Source: Alteromonas sp. IB21
Lineage (GTDB): Bacteria; Pseudomonadota; Gammaproteobacteria; Enterobacterales; Alteromonadaceae
Assembly (NCBI RefSeq): GCF_016405965.1
Contig: NZ_JAEFCD010000006.1
Coordinates: 62,001-126,000, forward strand
DNA length: 64,000 nt
Direction: 5' to 3'
The notes under the pieces are model-generated. The model searched no databases. It was given only the letters and a program-made list of their open reading frames with translations, and had not been told where the DNA came from. The first letter of the stretch is position 1. The number at the start of each line of letters is the position of its first letter. This document shows, piece after piece, positions 46,832-55,880 of the stretch. A program made the position numbers and the translations under genes.

Positions 46832-48484
46832 TTAGTCTCGAAGCTCCCGACGCAGAATTTTACCTACATTGGTTTTCGGTAAGTCGTCTTTGAAAACAAC
46901 TTGCTTAGGCACTTTATAACCCGTTAAGTGGTTACGGCAGTGCGCGATAACGTCTTTTTCAGTCAACGCGTCGTTGTTCTTAACTACAAACAATTTAACA
47001 ACTTCGCCACTGACTTCATGGGGAACCCCCACCGCTGCCGCTTCAACAATATTTTCATGCATTGCGGCAACTTCTTCGATTTCGTTAGGAAACACGTTAA
47101 AGCCTGATACCAGGATCATATCCTTTTTACGGTCAACAATATAGAAGTAACCTTCATCATCTACCGTTGCAATATCACCTGTCGCCAGCCATCCATCTTT
47201 AAGAATGTCTTCTGTCGCTTCTGGGCGGTTCAAATACCCCTTCATGACCTGAGGGCCTTTCACCCACAATTCACCGGGCTCACCCTTTTCAACGGGATTT
47301 CCATCATCGTCAAGTAGTTTAATGTCTGTCGAAGGAACAGGCATACCGATGGCGCCTTTATAAGCTTCAATCTGCGGTGGATTTACTGCAACTACAGGTG
47401 AACATTCCGTAAGACCGTAACCTTCCAGTAGTACCGTGCCGGTTACTTTTTCCCACTTTTCAGCAACAGGGCGCTGAACGGCCATACCGCCACCTAGACC
47501 AAACTTGAACTTGCTAAAGTCTAGTTCGTCGAACCCAGGGGTATTTAGCAGGCCGTTAAAGAGCGTGTTTACGCCAGGTAAGATAGTGAAGGGGTACTTG
47601 CTTAATTCGTTAACGAAAGCAGGCATATCCCTCGGATTGGTAATGAGCAAGTTGCGGCAACCGTACTTAACGAACATAAGGCAGTTCGCCAGAAGCGCAA
47701 AAATATGGTAAAGCGGAAGTGCGGTTACTACAAAATCTTCACCTTCTTCAATCACCGTCTCTAGAATACCTGAGACCTGCTCAAGGTTAGCCACCATATT
47801 GCGGTGTGTGAGCATTGCTCCTTTTGATACCCCTGTAGTTCCACCTGTATATTGAAGAAACGCTAAATCGCCACTATCAATTTCAGGGCGCTTATATTCC
47901 AGCGACTGACCTTTTTTAACCGCTGACATAAAAGACGTAGTTTCAGGAAGAGTGAACGAGGGCACCATTTTCTTAACGTATTTGACTACTGCGTTAACTA
48001 TCCAACGCTTTGGCGCGGGCAGCATATCACCCAAGGCGGTTAGAAAAACTTCTTGAAGATTAGTCTCTGCAATGACCTCTTCAAGAGTACACGCAAAGTT
48101 CTCGACGATTACGATGGCTTTAGCATTGGCATCATTAAGCTGATGCTTCAATTCACGAGCGGTATAAAGGGGGTTAACGTTAACCACTACCATTCCCGCG
48201 CGCAAAATACCGAACATGGCGATAGGATATTGAAGAAGGTTTGGCATCATGATTGCCACTGCGTCACCGCGCTTCAATCCGCTTGCCTGCAAATAAGCAG
48301 CAAATTGAGCGGACAAGGTGTCTAACTCTTCAAACGTAATTGAATGCCCCATATTAATGAAGGCTTCTCTATTTTTAAACTTTTTTACTGACTGCTCGAA
48401 GATGTCTACTACTGATGCGTAACGATCGGCATCAATCTCTGCGGAAACGCGAGGGTCGTAATGCTTAAGCCAGGTTTTTTCCAC
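46832..48484 (-). CDS. fadD: Long-chain-fatty-acid-CoA ligase FadD
   Basis: A 550-residue acyl-CoA synthetase. AMP-binding motif [13 protein letters not shown] (about 212-224), [12 protein letters not shown], and the FACS signature [28 protein letters not shown]. It activates imported fatty acids to acyl-CoA at the inner membrane. GTG at 48484 is chosen: it has GGAGG five bases upstream and aligns the N-terminus ([11 protein letters not shown]) with E. coli FadD (MKKVWL...); a TTG three bases earlier is too close. A FadR-like box lies 63 bases upstream. Confidence 0.95.
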   Translation of the reverse strand: MEKTWLKHYDPRVSAEIDADRYASVVDIFEQSVKKFKNREAFINMGHSITFEELDTLSAQFAAYLQASGLKRGDAVAIMMPNLLQYPIAMFGILRAGMVVVNVNPLYTARELKHQLNDANAKAIVIVENFACTLEEVIAETNLQEVFLTALGDMLPAPKRWIVNAVVKYVKKMVPSFTLPETTSFMSAVKKGQSLEYKRPEIDSGDLAFLQYTGGTTGVSKGAMLTHRNMVANLEQVSGILETVIEEGEDFVVTALPLYHIFALLANCLMFVKYGCRNLLITNPRDMPAFVNELSKYPFTILPGVNTLFNGLLNTPGFDELDFSKFKFGLGGGMAVQRPVAEKWEKVTGTVLLEGYGLTECSPVVAVNPPQIEAYKGAIGMPVPSTDIKLLDDDGNPVEKGEPGELWVKGPQVMKGYLNRPEATEDILKDGWLATGDIATVDDEGYFYIVDRKKDMILVSGFNVFPNEIEEVAAMHENIVEAAAVGVPHEVSGEVVKLFVVKNNDALTEKDVIAHCRNHLTGYKVPKQVVFKDDLPKTNVGKILRRELRD

Positions 48485-48546
48485 CAAAACCTCCTTTACT
48501 TTATTCTTATACTATTTGGTGAACGCATGGGGAGCCACGTTCACGT

Positions 48547-48563
48547 AACTGGTCTGATAACTT
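48547..48563 (-). promoter_or_regulatory. FadR box upstream of fadD
   Basis: AACTGGTCTGATAACTT matches 13 of 16 defined positions of AACTGGTCNGACCAGTT, with the left half perfect. fadD is a classic FadR-repressed gene, so this is very likely a working operator. Confidence 0.7.
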
Positions 48564-48605
48564 GCGAATAGTATAGGAAGTGTAAAAAAAAATAAACGAT
48601 ACAAT

Positions 48606-49445
48606 TTACAATTGCTCAACAAAATGACGTATTAATACCCCTATATCGTCAGTATTTTCCATATGAATATGGTGACCGCCCACAAATTGTTCGAACTGCG
48701 CATTTAAAAACCAGCCTTTTCGTTTTGAAAACACTCCGTCCAGTTTTTTGAAGCTGTTAGACGCACCGATGAAAAGCACAGGACATTCGATGGCACGCAT
48801 CAGTGATTCTGCCTGTTTCTCTGTAAGTCTAAGGGTAGATTTCGTGCGAAGTTTGGGATCACTAGACCAAAAACCATGCCCGCCTGCATCCTGAGTGAGG
48901 TTTCTCGCTAGAATTGAGCGCGCATGTTCTTCGGGTATATCCGAGATTTTGCACCTTGCGGCCACCGCGTCGTCCAAGTCTACTAAACGAAGTTTATTGC
49001 GCGACTTGGCGTGACGGCTAATGATAGCTTCGCGCATTTGTGATGGTGTAGTGTCTTCAGATTCAGTAAGTGGTCCGCAGGCATCAATACTTATCACCGC
49101 TGATACTTTTTCAGGAAACAGCGCAGCAAACATACTTGCCAAAATGCCCCCCAAAGAGTGACCTAGCAAAATCACGTCGTCCCAGGCTTGAGTCTCTATT
49201 AATGCATACAAATCCTGAAGGTAGTCAGCTTGATTATAATGGGCACCTGCCGCTCGATGACCCGAGCGACCGTGACCGGCAAGGTCGATAGCAACGAAAC
49301 GGTGGGTTTGAAGATAAGGTGCCAATAACCTTAAACTTTCTGCATTGTCTAAAAAACCGTGCAACCCGATGACAACTTTACCGCCCCCTTGATTATCTAA
49401 TGCCGCTAAAGTGAGGTTTCCAATATTAAATTCTGTTTCAATCAT
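48606..49445 (-). CDS. Alpha/beta hydrolase
   Basis: A 279-residue alpha/beta-hydrolase fold. The oxyanion-hole HG is in VVIGLHGFLDNAESL (about 25-39), the nucleophile Ser in LLGHSLGGILASM (near 97), and the catalytic His is likely in QFVGGHHIHMEN near 265. No signal peptide. The family includes esterases and serine-hydrolase lipases; the substrate is unknown. This gene regularly sits between fadD and slp in Alteromonadales and Vibrionales, suggesting an acyl ester substrate. Confidence 0.85.
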   Translation of the reverse strand: MIETEFNIGNLTLAALDNQGGGKVVIGLHGFLDNAESLRLLAPYLQTHRFVAIDLAGHGRSGHRAAGAHYNQADYLQDLYALIETQAWDDVILLGHSLGGILASMFAALFPEKVSAVISIDACGPLTESEDTTPSQMREAIISRHAKSRNKLRLVDLDDAVAARCKISDIPEEHARSILARNLTQDAGGHGFWSSDPKLRTKSTLRLTEKQAESLMRAIECPVLFIGASNSFKKLDGVFSKRKGWFLNAQFEQFVGGHHIHMENTDDIGVLIRHFVEQL

Positions 49446-49539
49446 AGTGCCTTCCCCGGCAAGCTATTGCCGCCCAAATCCATATTAGCCAGAAAAAAAT
49501 AGAAAAGGCGGCAATATTGTGCCGCCCTTATTACGTATG

Positions 49540-50232
49540 CTACTGTTGTTGCTGAATCGTCTGATTGTTCGAACGCGTTCCCCTGCTCTGGGACTTAGCG
49601 CTTACTTTCTTTGTACTTGGCATCGCAGAGCGGCTCGGCGCGTTGCTATATCGTATGATACGTGTGTGGTTAAAACCGGGATGTCCCCACCCCATATTGC
49701 GCCATCCAAACGGGTGATAAAATGGTCCTACCCCACCCCAAAATGGGGAATACCAACCTGTAAAACTATTAAAGCCGAAAGTATCCATGTGATAAACATC
49801 ACGGTCGCGCCACATGTGGTAATCGTCGGCAATAATTGTGGGATAAATATAGGGTTGCTCACCCACCATACCCATCGTAGGTGCGGTAATAGTACCTAGA
49901 AAGGTTGCTGAACGACCTTCTTCAAATACAATGGGATCGACAAATCCGTCAATCTGAACCTTAAATCGGCCCGACGTTTCCCCACTCGTGCCGGGCTTGC
50001 CATAATGGTTTAACGGAAAATGCGCAAGTTCGATAAAGGTTTTGTCTGGTTTATTTTCTACCCCGACAATTAAACCACCCCAACGCGCTTTCTGACCTTG
50101 CGCATTGGCACCTGAAGTTACCGCCTTTGAGTAGCTGACTAGTTGCGTGCCTTCTGGCACCTCAATGCTATCAGGTACGATGGAACAGCCGGTAAACAAG
50201 AAGACTGTGAGTAAAACTAAATAACGAGACAT
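49540..50232 (-). CDS. Slp family outer-membrane lipoprotein
   Basis: A 230-residue protein with a lipoprotein signal ending LFTGC (Cys16). The Slp domain follows: ARWGGLIVGVENKPDKTFIELAHFPLNHYGKP and GRFKVQIDGFVDP. After it comes a Tyr/Trp/Gly-rich, extra C-terminal segment (TGWYSPFWGGVGPFYHPFGW) and a basic Ser/Gln tail, longer than E. coli Slp/YeaY (about 190 aa). E. coli yeaY occupies the same place between fadD and tsaB. Function is not settled. Confidence 0.85.
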   Translation of the reverse strand: MSRYLVLLTVFLFTGCSIVPDSIEVPEGTQLVSYSKAVTSGANAQGQKARWGGLIVGVENKPDKTFIELAHFPLNHYGKPGTSGETSGRFKVQIDGFVDPIVFEEGRSATFLGTITAPTMGMVGEQPYIYPTIIADDYHMWRDRDVYHMDTFGFNSFTGWYSPFWGGVGPFYHPFGWRNMGWGHPGFNHTRIIRYSNAPSRSAMPSTKKVSAKSQSRGTRSNNQTIQQQQ

Positions 50233-50651
50233 TTAAGCGCTCCTTTGAACCCCAGAAAAAGTGCCGTATTAATATTGCACTTAATCAAAGCAAACCCTGA
50301 ATTTCAAGATAAAAAGCGGTGTATTTTCTTTAGCTGGCCTACAAGTTGTTTTTCGTATCTCTTTAACTTGAAAAGAAAAAGCACACGCTATCAAACTAAA
50401 CATTAGCATTAATACGAAGCGACAACCACTGCCGTTCAATTACAATTATGCTAACGCAAGATAGACTATGTTTTAGAGGTGTCTTCCATCTATTCGTTCA
50501 ATTAGTACGTGAGAATTAAACAAAATGTAAGCTTTGCGTAAGTGGTTTGTTTAACTACAGCGCGTCACTACATGTAAAAAAGTTGAGGTAAAACGAATAC
50601 GTTAACAAAGGCCCGTAACGTCTATTACAAGGCCATTTAAAATACTGAGTT
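50233..50651. other. Intergenic region upstream of slp
   Basis: A 419-base AT-rich gap that should hold the slp promoter and the end of the preceding transcript. I see no gene; the 89-codon reading frame at 50555-50824 on the minus strand overlaps the small protein gene at 50652 and looks like a shadow. Confidence 0.5.
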
Positions 50652-50945
50652 TTAGGCGTAAATATCAACGCCAAACATTGCTTGAATTGACTCTCGCTGC
50701 GCTTGCTTTTCGAAACTGGTGTAAGAGGCGATAGCGTTTTGAGAATAATTATTGCCGTCTTCGCGAATAAACTGCTGATATGCTTTTGCGTTATCTGTGC
50801 CCTGTTTATCAGGCGCAACAACAATCGCCCTGGCAGACGATTCGCTTTGCCCTTTGCTTTGTTGCTCAGGGTCTTTGTTGATTTTAGCTACCCGCCCCTG
50901 AGAAGGCTCCGAAGACGGTAAAGCAAAATTATTGTTAATAATCAT
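50652..50945 (-). CDS. Conserved small hypothetical protein (GVDIYA C-terminus)
   Basis: A 97-residue hydrophilic protein. The N-terminal 55 residues are disordered-looking (Gln/Ser/Lys-rich). The C-terminal AIASYTSFEKQAQRESIQAMFGVDIYA is the conserved part, a helix ending in a Gly-Val-Asp-aromatic tail that I have seen at the end of small proteins in related genera. No signal peptide. The function is unknown. It lies between tsaB and slp on the same strand. Confidence 0.7.
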   Translation of the reverse strand: MIINNNFALPSSEPSQGRVAKINKDPEQQSKGQSESSARAIVVAPDKQGTDNAKAYQQFIREDGNNYSQNAIASYTSFEKQAQRESIQAMFGVDIYA

Positions 50946-50985
50946 ATAAGATTATTTGAGGCAAAATTTATACCAAATCAGAGGT

Positions 50986-51011
50986 GCTTGCAGCACAGCA
51001 TTGCTGCAAGC
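50986..51011 (-). terminator. Strong hairpin between tsaB and the small protein gene
   Basis: A perfect 10-bp stem, GCTTGCAGCA (50986-50995) with TGCTGCAAGC (51002-51011), and a six-base loop. It lies 12 bases past the tsaB stop. It has no T-run on either strand, so it may be a processing or attenuation hairpin rather than a full terminator. Confidence 0.45.
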
Positions 51012-51022
51012 CATTTCCCTGA

Positions 51023-51739
51023 TTACTCTCTTCCTGGCAGCTTTTTCCAGGTAACTTTGTCTCGTAGATAAACAGGCTCTACATTAACCGCATCAAATAC
51101 ATCGCCAACTTCGTGCGCTTTTAATGCTAGATTAAGCATAAACTCTGCGTTAGGAAGGGAAACATCCTCGCTATTTTCAGGACTGACGTTTGAGCGCCAA
51201 ACATTAAGCTTTTCATATGCAGCCCATCCGGTGCCAGCGGTTACCATTTTTTTACTAACCTCTTGGCCCATTGAATCAAGCTGTTCCAAAGCCATTTCAG
51301 GCGGACAAACCTGCTCATCGATGATCCGATTTAGGCCATCGGGGGTGTGATGATACACGGCAAAGTAAACTTCATCCATGCGCGCATCTGAGGCTACCGC
51401 AATGAGTGCACTATCATCTTTGATTTTGGCTGATGCTTCGACCGCCATAGCTTCAAGCGTGCTTACGCCTGCGACCTTAAGCCCCGTACCAAGCGCTAAA
51501 CCTTGTATCATGCCAGTAGCTATACGAACGCCGGTAAAACTACCGGGGCCCCGACCGAACGCGAGTAAATCTAAGTCATTTAACGTGATATTCGCTTCTT
51601 TTAATACCTCGTCAACCATGGGAAGCAAACGCTGACTGTGCTGCTGTGGGCATATTTCAAAACGGGTAGTACGTATTCCGTTGTGCTGTAATGCTACCGA
51701 ACAGGCTTCGGTTGCCGTATCTATCGCTAAAATGTTCAT
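51023..51739 (-). CDS. tsaB: tRNA threonylcarbamoyladenosine biosynthesis protein TsaB
   Basis: A 238-residue ASKHA-fold protein: MNILAIDTATEACSVAL at the start, QQHSQRLLPMVDEVL, and FGRGPGSFTGVRIATGMIQGLAL. TsaB pairs with TsaD and TsaE to make t6A37 on tRNAs. It lacks the metal-binding His pair of TsaD, as expected. The start and length match E. coli TsaB (231 aa). yoaA lies 77 bases upstream on the same strand. Confidence 0.95.
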   Translation of the reverse strand: MNILAIDTATEACSVALQHNGIRTTRFEICPQQHSQRLLPMVDEVLKEANITLNDLDLLAFGRGPGSFTGVRIATGMIQGLALGTGLKVAGVSTLEAMAVEASAKIKDDSALIAVASDARMDEVYFAVYHHTPDGLNRIIDEQVCPPEMALEQLDSMGQEVSKKMVTAGTGWAAYEKLNVWRSNVSPENSEDVSLPNAEFMLNLALKAHEVGDVFDAVNVEPVYLRDKVTWKKLPGRE

Positions 51740-51816
51740 GTATGTCTCTTGTGTTGTATAACCTAAAATCGACCTCTGCTTCTAATTTCCAAGAAGCCGA
51801 TGTTTAGGGCTTTAAC

Positions 51817-53736
51817 TTAGGCTTCATCAATGCCGGCTAAAAATTTTTCTACTTCATCTAAGCTTCTTGTACGCTTCATATCTGGCAAGCTTCCGACAAA
51901 GGTTTTAGCGTACGGTTTTGTGACTAAGCGATTATCACAAATAACCAATACGCCTTTATCTGTAGGGTCTCGAATTAATCGTCCTGCACCCTGCTTCAGG
52001 GTAATTACAGCCTGTGGGATCTGAATTACACCAAAAGGATTGGCCCCACGTTTTTTCACATCCTCCATGCGCGCTTGCAGTAGCGGGTCATCGGGCGAAG
52101 CGAAAGGCAGCTTGTCAATCATAACGCAGACAAGGTCGTTTCCTCTCACATCGACCCCTTCCCAAAATGCCCCCGTCCCCATAAGCACCGCTTTTTCATC
52201 GGCTAAATACGCATCGAGCAATGCTTGTTTGGTTGTTGTCCCCTGCACGAGCAATGGATTATCTATCTCATCTTCTAGCTTTTGGGCTATTTCTCTTAGC
52301 ATGGCGTGACTGGTGAATAATAAAAAGCACCGCCCTCGGCTTGCTTTGATTAAACGTTTAGCCGTTTCCAGCAAGGTCTCACGCATGGCATAGCTATTGG
52401 GCTCGGGCAAATAACGTGGAACACACAGCATGGCCTGTTCGGGATAGTTAAACGGGCTATCTAAACCTAATGTTTCTGCATCTTCCAGCCCCATTCGTCG
52501 CTGAAAGTGTTCAAATCCGCCGTTAACCATTAACGTTGCTGAGGTAAAAATCCATCCGCGAGGCGGTGATGATACGAATCGCCTGAATTTCGCAGCAATA
52601 GATAACGGCGTCAGATGCATGATCAAATGACGTTGGGTCGTTTCATACCACAAGCTGACATTTTCTTGCTTATTATCGCTGAGAGCGTCAAGTTGCTCTC
52701 TTGCCGCCACTACTCGCTCATACATATTATCTAAGTCTTTATCCCGACCAATATGCAGTTTACACACCTCGTGCAAAACACCGAGGGCTTCAGCAAGCTT
52801 GCCCACCTGCATGCGCACATCGTCACGGTCTAATGCCTCTGCCCAGTTTCCTCGCTCTGCGGTATCAGGGAACAGAAGGCGTAAATCAGATGCGATCATT
52901 CTGCACTTGTCGGCCGCTTTATCTAGCTGCCCCGCATCTTTTAACACTGTTCTAAATAGTAGGGTTATATCTTTAGCTATGTCGTGAATCTGTCGCGTCG
53001 AGAGCGACTCGCCGAAATAATCACTGGCAATATCAGGAATCTGATGAGCCTCATCAAAGATAATTGCATCGGCTTCAGGAATAAGTTCGCCAAACCCCGT
53101 ATCTTTAAGCGCCATATCGGCAAAAAACAGGTGGTGATTCACCACGATAATATCGGCATCTAATGCCTTTCTACGTGCTTTAACTAAGTAGCAATCTTCA
53201 TAGTCTGGACAATCACGCCCCAAGCAGTTATCTACCGTAGAGGTCACTAATGGCAGCACGCGCGCATCCTCTGGAAGCGTCTTCAACTCGCCCATGTCAC
53301 CCGTTTTCGTTGTAGTCGACCAACGCTTCACTTCTGATAGCTGCCCTAATACCTCTTTTTCAACCAGCGTTGAATTGCCGCCGTGTTGAGCAAGACGGTG
53401 AAGGCAGAGGTAGTTTGACCGCCCTTTCAACAGCGCGGTTTTGCGCTTACTGTTAAGGGCTTTCTTTACAAGCGGTAAATCACGGTGAAACAACTGCTCT
53501 TGTAGGTTTTTCGTTCCGGTAGAAACAATAGCTTTTCCATTGCTCAATAACGCAGGAGCAAGGTACGCAAAAGTTTTCCCCGTACCTGTACCCGCTTCTA
53601 CAATTAAACTGCCCGTGGTATCTATTGCGCGCTTAACCGCCTTAGCCATTTCTGTTTGCGCCTCTCGAGGCACAAACCCTTTGATGGTGCTAGCAAGAAG
53701 ACCATCTGAAGAAAATACGTTATTTATTGTTGGCAT
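51817..53736 (-). CDS. yoaA: DinG-family ATP-dependent helicase YoaA
   Basis: A 639-residue XPD/DinG-like helicase, matching E. coli YoaA (636 aa). Walker A EAGTGTGKTFAYL (about 42-54), Fe-S cluster Cys residues including CLGRDCPDYEDC (near 168-179), DEAH box IIFDEAHQIPD (about 226) and a C-terminal helicase motif VITLKQGAGRLIRDP. YoaA acts in DNA repair with HolC in E. coli. It forms a probable operon with tsaB. Confidence 0.93.
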   Translation of the reverse strand: MPTINNVFSSDGLLASTIKGFVPREAQTEMAKAVKRAIDTTGSLIVEAGTGTGKTFAYLAPALLSNGKAIVSTGTKNLQEQLFHRDLPLVKKALNSKRKTALLKGRSNYLCLHRLAQHGGNSTLVEKEVLGQLSEVKRWSTTTKTGDMGELKTLPEDARVLPLVTSTVDNCLGRDCPDYEDCYLVKARRKALDADIIVVNHHLFFADMALKDTGFGELIPEADAIIFDEAHQIPDIASDYFGESLSTRQIHDIAKDITLLFRTVLKDAGQLDKAADKCRMIASDLRLLFPDTAERGNWAEALDRDDVRMQVGKLAEALGVLHEVCKLHIGRDKDLDNMYERVVAAREQLDALSDNKQENVSLWYETTQRHLIMHLTPLSIAAKFRRFVSSPPRGWIFTSATLMVNGGFEHFQRRMGLEDAETLGLDSPFNYPEQAMLCVPRYLPEPNSYAMRETLLETAKRLIKASRGRCFLLFTSHAMLREIAQKLEDEIDNPLLVQGTTTKQALLDAYLADEKAVLMGTGAFWEGVDVRGNDLVCVMIDKLPFASPDDPLLQARMEDVKKRGANPFGVIQIPQAVITLKQGAGRLIRDPTDKGVLVICDNRLVTKPYAKTFVGSLPDMKRTRSLDEVEKFLAGIDEA

Positions 53737-53948
53737 GGTGTAGGCGCTGTCATTACTTTTCTACTCTCGGCCGCGCATTATGCCAAAAAGCCTATTGAAT
53801 GCCCATTAAAGCTTTACACATTTAAATAGCGATTATTTGATGAAAAGATTTTGTCTTCTGGAGCAAAAAATTTAGCTTTTTTAACCTTAAAAGTGAGCGC
53901 AATATCCAGCTCGTAAGTGTTTACACTCAACTATTTTACGAGGTAATT

Positions 53949-54173
53949 ATGAAGGGTTTAGTCTTAATAGGTTTAACGGCAATGGCGTTTTCTTTAACAG
54001 CACTGGCATCAGAAACGGCACCTGCGGAGCTTGTTGAAGAACTGACGCAATTCTGTCAGGAAGTGGCGGAAGAAGAAGGAACAAAAGGCAAGTCAGAAGA
54101 CGAATTCGTTCTTGAATGTGTTAATGATGAATTAGAAGCAGAAGGCTATGCTAAAGTTTCGTCTTTAGATTAA
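53949..54173 (+). CDS. Small secreted acidic protein with two cysteines
   Basis: A 74-residue precursor. The signal peptide MKGLVLIGLTAMAFSLTALA is cleaved near residue 20. The mature part is very acidic (about one third Asp/Glu) with one Cys in LTQFCQEVAEEEG and one in EFVLECVNDELEAEG, so one disulfide is likely. GAGG lies eight bases upstream of the ATG, and a terminator follows directly, so it is a real single-gene unit. The family is unknown to me. Confidence 0.75.
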   Translation: MKGLVLIGLTAMAFSLTALASETAPAELVEELTQFCQEVAEEEGTKGKSEDEFVLECVNDELEAEGYAKVSSLD

Positions 54174-54202
54174 TCTAGCTAAACTTCACACTGTTACTTA
54201 GT

Positions 54203-54238
54203 GGCCTTGATTTAGATATCGAGGCCTTTGTGTTTTTG
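54203..54238 (+). terminator. Rho-independent terminator after the small secreted protein
   Basis: GGCCTTGAT (54203-54211) pairs with ATCGAGGCC (54218-54226), with one G-T pair, and is followed by TTTGTGTTTTTG. Confidence 0.75.
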
Positions 54239-54260
54239 CTTTAGCGCTTTGTCCCCTGCC

Positions 54261-54593
54261 TTATCGCTCGAAAAACGCGTCAACCAAATCAGCAAGCTCT
54301 TCATCCAGCGCTTCTTCAAACACGTCTATATCTATATCGAAACGTGTCATGTATTTAGCTGCATTATCGCGAGACAAAGTCCCGTTTTTTATCTCAAACG
54401 CTAACTCGGGCAAGGATTTGTCATAGCGAGGTTTAATCGCCCATCGCAAACAATGGCTATGCCTGTCTTTAAGCTTTTGTTTAGCAAAAACACAGAATTC
54501 CTCGACGTAATCAGCGCCCTGCGGCCCTAGACACCCCGGCTCAATTCGATACATAACCAGCAATTTTTTATAAAGGGGCAGTCGAGTTTCCAT
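54261..54593 (-). CDS. Conserved hypothetical protein (110 aa)
   Basis: A small soluble protein. YRIEPGCLGPQGADYVEEFCVFAKQKLK (residues 16-43) is the conserved-looking part, followed by HCLRWAIKPRYDKSLPE and an acidic C-terminal helix (DVFEEALDEELADLVDAFFE). Four Cys are seen but without a CxxC spacing. No signal peptide or membrane segment. It is transcribed towards the terminator at 54203-54238. I recall similar proteins in other gammaproteobacteria but no function. Confidence 0.7.
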   Translation of the reverse strand: METRLPLYKKLLVMYRIEPGCLGPQGADYVEEFCVFAKQKLKDRHSHCLRWAIKPRYDKSLPELAFEIKNGTLSRDNAAKYMTRFDIDIDVFEEALDEELADLVDAFFER

Positions 54594-54797
54594 TACACAT
54601 TCGCATGACTTAAAGATTTGATTATCGGAAATGTTCGCGCAATTAGCCAGTAAAGCGTCACAGCGATTGCAAAATTGCTTGCGTTCCCTACTTTAAACTC
54701 GACAAAATAAGGTTGCTTCACTCTGTTAAGACTTTCAGCATTTGGCGCGGTAAATTGCACCGCTCACAAAGTAAGTATGCCTAGCCCTAACAAAAAT

Positions 54798-55718
54798 TTA
54801 CTCCGCTAATTCGGGATCTTTTATAAATAAAATATCCATGATGATAGACGGATCCCACTCTCGCATCTCGGCTTCGCATTTGAGCCTGATTTCGTCTAAA
54901 TCACTTATAGTCGCGATAGAAAATGCATCATCCACAATGATATGAACTAACAAATACATATCTCTCCCGCGCTTACTTATGCGAACTTCAACATGCTCGT
55001 AAGGGACGTCAGCCAACGTCTTTTTAAACTTTTTCTCAATTACAGCCGAGATAGCTTCGGGCGGCGCTTTATTTATTACCTCATTAAGGCTTTCCCGCAA
55101 AATTTTAAATGGCACGGGCAACATCGCTGAGCCAAGAACGATGAGGAGTACCGGGTCGACGTAGGGCGCAAGCATACTATATTGCGTCCCCTCAAGAACG
55201 TACGCCAAAATGAAAGCGAGGAGTATGGATGCGCTTAACACTCCATCGATCATCCATGTATGCGAATCTACCCTGACTAAGTCTGACAGTAAGTGTTTCC
55301 CTTTAATACGCATGTAAAAGGAAATGCCAAAGCAGCCTGTGGTTGCTACCACACCGTAAAACATACCAATGTCATAGGCGGAAGGGTTGCCACCTGCGAT
55401 AACACTTTGAATAGAGCTCGCTACGGCATACATGCAAGTAACTATAATTATCAGCGACTTGAACATGTTCAAAGTAGGTTCAATTGCGGTGTAGCCAAAA
55501 TGAAAGCGGTCATCGTCTGGGCGCTGAACTAGACTCGCCACTTTAAGCGTTAACGTTGACATAACAAATGCAATTAAGGAGTACGCCGCATCGAATAAAA
55601 TTGCGCCTGAGTGAGTTGCAATAGCGAAACCGAGCGCAACAAAAACAAAAGCGCCGGCGATGTAAAAGGAAAGCGTGAGCAACCGCTTTTCTTCAGAGTG
55701 ATGGAAACCAATGTCCAT
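54798..55718 (-). CDS. Cation diffusion facilitator transporter with altered metal site
   Basis: A 306-residue CDF protein with six membrane helices and a cytoplasmic C-terminal domain (VPYEHVEVRISKRGRDMYLLVHIIV). FHFGYTAIEPTLNMFKSL matches the CDF loop before TM3. The metal-site residues are unusual: TM2 has Asp43-x-x-Tyr46-x-x-x-Ala50 where D-x-x-H/D-x-x-x-D is usual, and TM5 has Asp151-Ser-His153-Thr with Asp158, shifted by one from the usual H-x-x-x-D. Transport specificity is therefore uncertain. ATG at 55718 is chosen over an in-frame GTG at 55727; neither has a strong ribosome site. Confidence 0.8.
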   Translation of the reverse strand: MDIGFHHSEEKRLLTLSFYIAGAFVFVALGFAIATHSGAILFDAAYSLIAFVMSTLTLKVASLVQRPDDDRFHFGYTAIEPTLNMFKSLIIIVTCMYAVASSIQSVIAGGNPSAYDIGMFYGVVATTGCFGISFYMRIKGKHLLSDLVRVDSHTWMIDGVLSASILLAFILAYVLEGTQYSMLAPYVDPVLLIVLGSAMLPVPFKILRESLNEVINKAPPEAISAVIEKKFKKTLADVPYEHVEVRISKRGRDMYLLVHIIVDDAFSIATISDLDEIRLKCEAEMREWDPSIIMDILFIKDPELAE

Positions 55719-55765
55719 GAAAGTCACTACAAAATTAGGGTGCGCGGATTCTACTCTGATATTTT

Positions 55766-55806
55766 AAAAAAAATAGGGGTCCAATGAAAAATACCGCTAT
55801 TTTTTT
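55766..55806. other. Long A/T-flanked hairpin in a divergent promoter region
   Basis: AAAAAAATAG (about 55767-55776) pairs with CTATTTTTTT (55797-55806), and inner GGT/ACC bases extend the stem. It looks like a bidirectional terminator but lies between two divergent genes, 40-75 bases upstream of each start. Confidence 0.5.
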
Positions 55807-55880
55807 AACCAATTCGGTGGTACAAGTCGGCTACGTTTTTTCCACGTAACGCGATCCGTTTTTGGCACTCTTTTTAAACT

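Noticed and set aside
50555..50824. 89-codon frame on the minus strand
   Set aside because: It overlaps the small GVDIYA protein gene in another frame and shows no conserved-looking segment.
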